Shown in pieces: positions 43,022 through 48,324 of a DNA stretch of 48,324 nucleotides. Under the pieces are notes generated by a model, which worked only from the letters and a program-made list of their open reading frames with translations, searched no databases and had not been told where the DNA came from. Position numbers and translations under genes: made by a program. The DNA is from CG1-02-35-72 sp036170135 (lineage in GTDB: Bacteria; Bacteroidota; Bacteroidia; Flavobacteriales; Flavobacteriaceae), in assembly GCA_036170135.1 (NCBI GenBank), contig JAVHOP010000022.1:1-48324 (forward strand). Direction: 5' to 3'. Every line of letters starts with the position of its first letter. The first letter of the stretch is position 1.

Positions 43022-43993
43022 ATGTCAAAATTAATTAAAATGAGCTTGTTTATTCTAGCTACTGCATTTCTAATAACTTCATTTAAATCAACTCCTAAAA
43101 ATAATTCTAAAGCAATGGTGGTAAAACCTTATTTTAGATTATCATTAGCCGAGTGGTCTGTTCATAAAGCTATTATAGAAGATAAAACCTTAGACCCAAT
43201 AGATTTTGCTAAAAAGGCTCATGATATGGGTTTTGAAGGACTCGAATATGTGAGCCAACTTTACTCAAACTATCTTAAAATTGGCAACGACCCAAAATTA
43301 GCGATGCAAAATTTACTTAAAACGCTGAAAATGAAGAGCCAGAAATACGGTTTAACAAACCTCACAATAATGGTTGATAATGAAGGAGATTTGGCTTCAG
43401 AAGATGAAAAAGTTAGAAATGAGGCCGTAGAAAATCACAAAAAATGGATTGATGCAGGCGCTTTTTTAGGCTGCCATTCTATTCGTGTTAATTTATTTGG
43501 CAGTGATAATGCCGATATTTGGGTCTCTTCGTCAGCAATAAGTTTGAAACAATTAGCCGAATATGCTAAAACCAAGAATGTGAATGTTATCGTCGAAAAT
43601 CACGGTTATTTTTCATCAGATGCCGATTTACTTACCAAAGTGATAAAAAATGTTGGAATGACTAATTGTGGTGTGCTACCCGATTTTGGTAATTTTTGCT
43701 TAAAACGTGAGGGGGGTGCACGCTGGAATGCAAAATGTATTGAAGAATACGATCGCTATAAAGGCGTTGAAAAAATGATGCCTTTTGCCAAAGCGGTAAG
43801 CGCCAAATCATATGATTTTGATGAAACCGGAAATGAAACGCTAATCAATTATTTTAAAATGCTTCAAATAGTAAAAGATGGTGGCTATAAAGGATTTATT
43901 GGTATTGAGTACGAAGGCAATCGCCTAAGCGAAGATGAAGGAATTCTCGCAACAAAAAATCTAGTTTTAAAAGCCACTCTAGCGCTTCACTAA
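43022..43993 (+). CDS. Exported sugar phosphate isomerase/epimerase-like TIM barrel protein
   Basis: 323 aa with a signal peptide (about residues 1-22, FILATAFLITSFKS), then a xylose-isomerase-like (AP endonuclease 2) barrel. FAKKAHDMGFEGLEYVSQLY, VIVENHG, GVLPDFGNF and GFIGIEYEG provide the Glu/His/Asp metal ligands at strand ends. Export and absence of a phosphate context argue against a real sugar-phosphate substrate; related proteins in keto-sugar clusters act on 3-keto-glucosides (elimination or hydration). First gene of a rightward operon of at least five genes, 16 nt before the permease. Confidence 0.85.
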   Translation: MSKLIKMSLFILATAFLITSFKSTPKNNSKAMVVKPYFRLSLAEWSVHKAIIEDKTLDPIDFAKKAHDMGFEGLEYVSQLYSNYLKIGNDPKLAMQNLLKTLKMKSQKYGLTNLTIMVDNEGDLASEDEKVRNEAVENHKKWIDAGAFLGCHSIRVNLFGSDNADIWVSSSAISLKQLAEYAKTKNVNVIVENHGYFSSDADLLTKVIKNVGMTNCGVLPDFGNFCLKREGGARWNAKCIEEYDRYKGVEKMMPFAKAVSAKSYDFDETGNETLINYFKMLQIVKDGGYKGFIGIEYEGNRLSEDEGILATKNLVLKATLALH

Positions 43994-44009
43994 TTAAAAT
44001 AACAAGCAA

Positions 44010-45239
44010 ATGACTAAAGCAACACAATTTAAACTTTCGCTAATGATGTTCCTCGAATTTTTTATTTGGGGAGGTTGGTTTGTAACACTCGGCACTTTTT
44101 TAGGGAATAATTTACAAGCTAATGGCGCCGAGACGGGCATGGCTTTTTCTACACAAAGTTGGGGCGCCATCATTGCCCCTTTTATTATCGGTTTAATAGC
44201 CGATAGATTTTTTAATGCCGAAAAAATACTCGGTATTTTACACCTTCTAGGAGCAATTTTAATGTATCAAATGGCGCAAGCGAGTACATTTGAAGTATTC
44301 TATCCATACATTTTGGGGTACATGATTACTTATATGCCTACCTTAGCGTTGGTAAATTCGGTTTCGTTTAATCAGATGAAAGATCCGGCTAAAGAATTCT
44401 CTTTTATTCGCGTTTGGGGAACCATCGGCTGGATTGTAGCCGGACTCGCCATTAGCTTTTTATTTCACTGGGATGCCGCCGAAAATATTAAAATTGGCTT
44501 ATTGCAAAACACCTTTTTAATGACGGCAATTGCCTCTGCTATTTTGGGAATATTTAGTTTTGCCTTGCCTAAAACACCTCCAACTGCCAATAGAGATTTT
44601 AAGGTAAAACTTTCGGATATTTTGGGATTAGATGCCCTAAAACTTTTAAAAGATCGCAACTTTTTAGTATTCTTTTTAGCTTCTATTCTAATTTGTATTC
44701 CACTCGCTTTTTATTATCAAAATGCCAACCCGTTTCTAACCGAAATTGGTATATCAAATCCCACAGGAAAAATGACTATCGGACAAGCTTCGGAAGTTTT
44801 GTTTATGTTGCTACTACCCGTATTCTTTAAAAAATTTGGCTTTAAAAAAACCTTATTATTTGGCATGCTTTCTTGGGCGTTGAGATACGTCTTATTTGCT
44901 TATGGCAATGCGGGCGATTTAAGTTTTATGCTCTTGTTAGGCATTGCCCTTCACGGATTGTGTTATGATTTCTTTTTCGTATCGGGTCAAATTTACACTA
45001 ATTCTAAAGCTGGAGATAAAGTAAAAAGCGCCGCTCAAGGATTGATTACGCTAGCAACCTATGGCATAGGAATGTTAATTGGATTTAAAGTTGCCGGTAC
45101 AATTACCGATTTGTATTTAGCATCCGAAAACAACCACAATTGGCAACACATTTGGTTATTCCCAGCTGCATTTGCTGTGGTTGTAATGATTCTATTTGCC
45201 ATTTTATTTAAAGAAGAAAAAATAGCTTATAAACATTAA
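44010..45239 (+). CDS. MFS permease of the nucleoside:H+ symporter (NupG-like) family
   Basis: 409 aa with 12 hydrophobic helices. FLEFFIWGGWFVTLGTFL at the N-terminus, QSWGAIIAPFIIGLIADRFF and SFIRVWGTIGWI are typical of the NHS family. Such permeases frequently sit in keto-sugar or inositol-type clusters of Bacteroidetes, where nucleosides make no sense as cargo. Here I infer import of a 3-keto sugar or its breakdown product. It ends 2 nt before the oxidoreductase gene. Confidence 0.87.
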   Translation: MTKATQFKLSLMMFLEFFIWGGWFVTLGTFLGNNLQANGAETGMAFSTQSWGAIIAPFIIGLIADRFFNAEKILGILHLLGAILMYQMAQASTFEVFYPYILGYMITYMPTLALVNSVSFNQMKDPAKEFSFIRVWGTIGWIVAGLAISFLFHWDAAENIKIGLLQNTFLMTAIASAILGIFSFALPKTPPTANRDFKVKLSDILGLDALKLLKDRNFLVFFLASILICIPLAFYYQNANPFLTEIGISNPTGKMTIGQASEVLFMLLLPVFFKKFGFKKTLLFGMLSWALRYVLFAYGNAGDLSFMLLLGIALHGLCYDFFFVSGQIYTNSKAGDKVKSAAQGLITLATYGIGMLIGFKVAGTITDLYLASENNHNWQHIWLFPAAFAVVVMILFAILFKEEKIAYKH

Positions 45240-45241
45240 TA

Positions 45242-46384
45242 ATGAGTTCAAAAATTAGATTAGGTATTTTAGGTGGTGGAGGCGATTCTCTCATCGGCGT
45301 TTTGCACAGAGTAGCTTCGGCTGTGTTTGATCAATTTCAAATTGTGGGTGGCGTATTCAACCCTATTTGGGAAGAAAATATTGGCTTTGTCGAAAAAATT
45401 GGATTGCCAACCAATCGCGTTTATATTGATTTTGAAACCCTAATCAAAGAAGAGTTAAAACTTCCAATTAATGAACGCATGCAAGTGGTTTCAATTCTGA
45501 CACCCAATTTCTTGCATTTTCAAATGGCTAAAAAACTGTTAGAAAACGGTTTTAATGTGATTTGCGAAAAACCGATGACCACTTCTTACAAAGAAGCTAA
45601 AATATTGAAAGATACCCTCGAAAAATCAAAAACTATTTTTGCAGTTACCTACACTTATACAGGCTATCCAATGGTTCGCCAAATGCGCGAAATGATTTTG
45701 AACGGAGCAATTGGGAAGGTTCAAAAGTTAGATGTTCAATATTATCAGGGTTGGATTAATCCCATTATCCATAATTCCGAAAAGCGTGCCAATACCTGGC
45801 GTTTAGACCCCGAAAAATCAGGAATTAGTTGCTGCGTTGGAGACATTGGTACTCACGCTTTTAATATGATTGAATATGTATCAGGACTTAAAGTACAATC
45901 GCTTTTAGCCGATTTGAATTACCTTTATGAGGATAATAAAATGGATATTGACGGGACAATATTAATTCGTTGTGGAAAAAATATCAAAGGTGTTATTCGC
46001 GCCAGCCAAATTGCAACGGGTGAAGAAAATAATTTTACCGTTCAAATTTATGGTGAAAAAGCAGGATTAAAATGGCAACAAGAAAATCCAAATTACCTCA
46101 CACTTTTAGAAGATGGTAAACCAATAAATATTCTAAAACCCGGCCATTCTTATAATTATGATTTATCGATTGAAGGAACAAAATTACCTCCGGGTCACCC
46201 CGAAGGTATCTTCGATTCTATGGGAAACATTTATAAAGGTATTGCAAAAGCCATTAAAAAAGAACCCTATAATAGCGGGGAGTTTCCTACAATAATTGAT
46301 GGTGCAAGAGGCGTCTATTTTATTGAAAAAGCTGTTGAATCACATCAAAAAGGAAATATTTGGGTAACCCTAGACAACGATTAA
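45242..46384 (+). CDS. Cytoplasmic Gfo/Idh/MocA-family oxidoreductase
   Basis: 380 aa, no signal. NAD-binding LGILGGGGDSLIGVLHRVAS, the catalytic lysine in ICEKPMTTSYKEA, and CCVGDIGTHAFNM carrying the family's Asp/His pair. Probably reduces a 3-keto sugar to the hydroxyl sugar, or the reverse, with NAD(P)H. The cytoplasmic counterpart of the Tat-exported copy at the other end of the cluster. It precedes the second isomerase-like gene by 2 nt. Confidence 0.9.
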   Translation: MSSKIRLGILGGGGDSLIGVLHRVASAVFDQFQIVGGVFNPIWEENIGFVEKIGLPTNRVYIDFETLIKEELKLPINERMQVVSILTPNFLHFQMAKKLLENGFNVICEKPMTTSYKEAKILKDTLEKSKTIFAVTYTYTGYPMVRQMREMILNGAIGKVQKLDVQYYQGWINPIIHNSEKRANTWRLDPEKSGISCCVGDIGTHAFNMIEYVSGLKVQSLLADLNYLYEDNKMDIDGTILIRCGKNIKGVIRASQIATGEENNFTVQIYGEKAGLKWQQENPNYLTLLEDGKPINILKPGHSYNYDLSIEGTKLPPGHPEGIFDSMGNIYKGIAKAIKKEPYNSGEFPTIIDGARGVYFIEKAVESHQKGNIWVTLDND

Positions 46385-46386
46385 AG

Positions 46387-47439
46387 ATGAAAACATTAAA
46401 AGGTCCCGCCTTATTTTTAGCTCAGTTTATAGATAAAAAAAAACCGTTTAACACTTTAGACGGCATTTGTAGATGGGCAAGTGATTTGGGCTACATAGGC
46501 ATACAAATTCCGACTTGGGAATCTAGCCTTATCGATTTAAACAAAGCGGCCACAAGCAAAACTTATTGCGATGAGATTAAAGGTAAAATTGAGGCTTATG
46601 GCTTAAAAATAACCGAATTATCGACCCATCTTCAAGGCCAATTGGTGGCTGTAAATCCAGCTTATGACACTATGTTCGATAATTTTGCCCCAAATGCTCT
46701 TAAAAATAATCCTAAAGCAAGAACCGAATGGGCTATCAATCAAGTAAAAAATGCGGCAATTGCTAGTAAAAATTTAGACTTGAATGTTCATGTTACTTTT
46801 TCGGGAGCTTTGTTGTGGCACACCATGCATCCTTGGCCACAACGCCCTGCAGGTTTGGTTGAAATGGGTTTTAAAGAATTGGCAAAACGCTGGTTGCCTA
46901 TTTTAAATGTTTTTGATAAAAACGGTATCGATCTTTGTTACGAAGTCCACCCCGGTGAAGACCTACACGATGGCGACACTTTTGAACGCTTTTTAAAAGC
47001 TACAAACAACCATAAACGAGTCAATATTTTGTATGACCCATCTCATTTTGTTTTGCAACAATTAGATTATTTACAATACATCGATTTTTATCACGAATTT
47101 ATCAAAGCCTTTCACGTTAAAGATTCCGAATTTAATCCTACAGGAAAAAAAGGGGCTTTTGGAGGCTATAATGATTGGATAGACCGCGCCGGGCGTTACC
47201 GTTCATTAGGCGATGGACAAATTGATTTTAAAAGCATTTTTTCAAAACTAACCCAATACGATTGTGATGTTTGGGCGGTAATGGAATGGGAATGTTGCAT
47301 TAAATCTCCAGAACAAGGCGCTAAAGAAGGGGCACCATTTATCAAAAGTCATATTATAGAAGCGACACAAAAAGCCTTTGACGATTTTGCCGGTGCTGAA
47401 GTTGATAAAAATAAATTAAAAAAAATATTAGGAATATAA
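46387..47439 (+). CDS. Cytoplasmic sugar phosphate isomerase/epimerase-like TIM barrel protein
   Basis: About 350 aa from the ATG at 46387; an upstream TTG-initiated frame inside the previous gene is not needed. No signal peptide. Xylose-isomerase-like barrel: DLGYIGIQIPTWE, then LCYEVHPGED (metal Glu and His), NILYDPSHFVLQ, AFHVKDSEF and WAVMEWECC at successive strands. Together with the preceding Gfo enzyme it forms the cytoplasmic half of the pathway, perhaps epimerising or rehydrating the imported keto sugar. Exact reaction unknown. 11 nt before the DUF1080 lipoprotein gene. Confidence 0.87.
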   Translation: MKTLKGPALFLAQFIDKKKPFNTLDGICRWASDLGYIGIQIPTWESSLIDLNKAATSKTYCDEIKGKIEAYGLKITELSTHLQGQLVAVNPAYDTMFDNFAPNALKNNPKARTEWAINQVKNAAIASKNLDLNVHVTFSGALLWHTMHPWPQRPAGLVEMGFKELAKRWLPILNVFDKNGIDLCYEVHPGEDLHDGDTFERFLKATNNHKRVNILYDPSHFVLQQLDYLQYIDFYHEFIKAFHVKDSEFNPTGKKGAFGGYNDWIDRAGRYRSLGDGQIDFKSIFSKLTQYDCDVWAVMEWECCIKSPEQGAKEGAPFIKSHIIEATQKAFDDFAGAEVDKNKLKKILGI

Positions 47440-47450
47440 ATTTATAAATT

Positions 47451-48236
47451 ATGACAAAAACTGTTTTATTTGGAATTTTACTCATCACCCTTGCAGGATG
47501 CAAAAACCAAATCCCTCAAACCGATGTTACTCCTCAAAAAGAAGAAGCTAAACAAGAACCCACTACTCCCGAGGCAACCGAAATTTGGGAGCCAAAACCC
47601 AAAGTTGTAAGCCTTAATAACAACAAAGTACCATCGGATGCCATTGTGTTGTTTAACGGTAAAAACCTCGATGAATGGATAAGTGCAAAAGATTCTACTG
47701 CTGCCAATTGGACCATAAATAAAGATGGCAGTATGACTGTGAAAGATAAAACCGGGGACATTCAAACCAAAAGAAATTTTGGAAGCGTACAATTGCATAT
47801 TGAATGGAGCTCGCCTGTACCGGTAAAAGAATCGGGGCAACATCGCGCAAATAGTGGCGTTTACCTACAAAATCGATACGAAATTCAGGTTCTAGACAAT
47901 AATGACAATGACACTTACGTAAACGGACAAGTGGGGTCTCTTTATAAACAAGCGATTCCTTTAGCAAAAGCATCAGTGCCTTCGGGCGAATGGAACAGCT
48001 ATGATGTTATTTTTCACGCGCCAGAATTTGATGTAAGTGGCGTTAAAACAAAGTCAGCTACAATAACTGTATTGCACAATGGCGTGTTAATTCAAGATCA
48101 TTTTGAATTACTGGGAACTACCGAATATATAGGCTGGCCTAAAAATACGGCTCACGGACCTGCTCCTATTAAATTACAAGATCACGGCGATTTTAGTGGC
48201 GTGAGCTATCGAAATATTTGGGTTAGAGAATTATAA
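47451..48236 (+). CDS. DUF1080 lipoprotein (3-keto-disaccharide hydrolase-like), copy 2
   Basis: 261 aa. Lipobox LAGC with Cys17, a Pro/Glu/Thr-rich linker (about residues 20-50) and a DUF1080 jelly roll (IVLFNGKNLDEWISAKD, then NSGVYLQNRYEIQVLDN and a final HGDFSGVSYRNIWVREL). The linker suggests it stands away from the membrane. It is a different subtype from the copy in the divergent operon, so the two may act on different keto-glycosides. Last gene seen; the operon may continue past the window, as no terminator is evident in the remaining 88 nt. Confidence 0.88.
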   Translation: MTKTVLFGILLITLAGCKNQIPQTDVTPQKEEAKQEPTTPEATEIWEPKPKVVSLNNNKVPSDAIVLFNGKNLDEWISAKDSTAANWTINKDGSMTVKDKTGDIQTKRNFGSVQLHIEWSSPVPVKESGQHRANSGVYLQNRYEIQVLDNNDNDTYVNGQVGSLYKQAIPLAKASVPSGEWNSYDVIFHAPEFDVSGVKTKSATITVLHNGVLIQDHFELLGTTEYIGWPKNTAHGPAPIKLQDHGDFSGVSYRNIWVREL

Positions 48237-48324
48237 AAAGAAATTGAAATTAACATGAAGTGTGGATACTAAGTTAAAATTTCGATTTGATTAACTGACT
48301 TTCTCATGAGTCTAAGGTTAATTA

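Noticed and set aside
44010..45239. Nucleoside uptake role for the NupG-like permease
   Set aside because: The family name suggests nucleosides, but every neighbour acts on sugars; the sequence itself does not fix the substrate.
48237..48324. Start of a further gene at the window end
   Set aside because: The ATG at 48255 runs into a stop after five codons, and no other frame shows recognisable coding.

Overview
The window looks like one scaffold of a draft genome from the Flavobacteriaceae (Flavobacterium or a close relative). The reasons are the AT-rich sequence, SusC/SusD and FG-GAP surface proteins, promoters of the Bacteroidetes form TTTG/TAnnTTTG, a long Ala/Glu-rich tail on ribosomal protein S16, and family markers such as DUF4286, DUF2797 and a bacterial GH3-like adenylating enzyme. 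Four runs of exactly 100 N (3141-3240, 5116-5215, 15049-15148, 19773-19872) are scaffold placeholders. They break the second cox subunit III, the SCO/TolC junction, a REP array and rsmA.

Layout. 1-1310: 3' part of a DNA methyltransferase, then tRNA-Leu(TAA) and tRNA-Gly(GCC) on the minus strand with a palindrome-riddled tRNA-Gly remnant between them. 1435-6593: a cytochrome oxidase maturation and subunit cluster (ctaB, two subunit III genes, subunit IV, a SCO-like protein without the copper cysteines, SCO) and a TolC-type outer membrane protein. 6673-9083: tsaB and two tandem paralogous secreted proteins of unknown function. 9218-12526: an exported GH65 alpha-glucosidase divergent from a LacI-family regulator. 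12533-14941: DUF2797 and a GH3-like enzyme. 14950-15855: a REP array with its own Y1 HUH transposase (RAYT type). 15915-24122: housekeeping genes (polyprenyl synthase, glnS, CorA, rsmA fragment, DUF4286, TPR protein, rpsP-rimM-trmN6).

24265-48236 is the most interesting part: a sugar-utilisation island. It holds a sugar MFS transporter translationally coupled to a GH37 trehalase that closely resembles fungal neutral trehalases, including their Ca-binding loop. Next come a two-component system, a SusC/SusD pair and a large FG-GAP/UnbV lipoprotein. Two divergent operons follow that together look like a complete 3-keto-glycoside pathway: GMC dehydrogenase with its Tat-borne small subunit, two DUF1080 (3-keto-disaccharide hydrolase-like) proteins, two sugar-phosphate-isomerase-like TIM barrels, two Gfo/Idh/MocA oxidoreductases, and an NHS-type permease. 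Most of these come as one exported and one cytoplasmic copy.

Three near-identical LacI-type palindromes (CGAAAACGGTTTCG and variants, at 27526, 29924 and 42934) lie in front of the transporter-trehalase operon, the susCD operon and the divergent keto-sugar operons, which suggests one regulon. My working model (inference) is that SusC/D imports an alpha-glucoside, perhaps trehalose or a related disaccharide. Part of it would go directly to the cytoplasm for hydrolysis and part would be oxidised at C3 in the periplasm, cleaved, imported and re-reduced.
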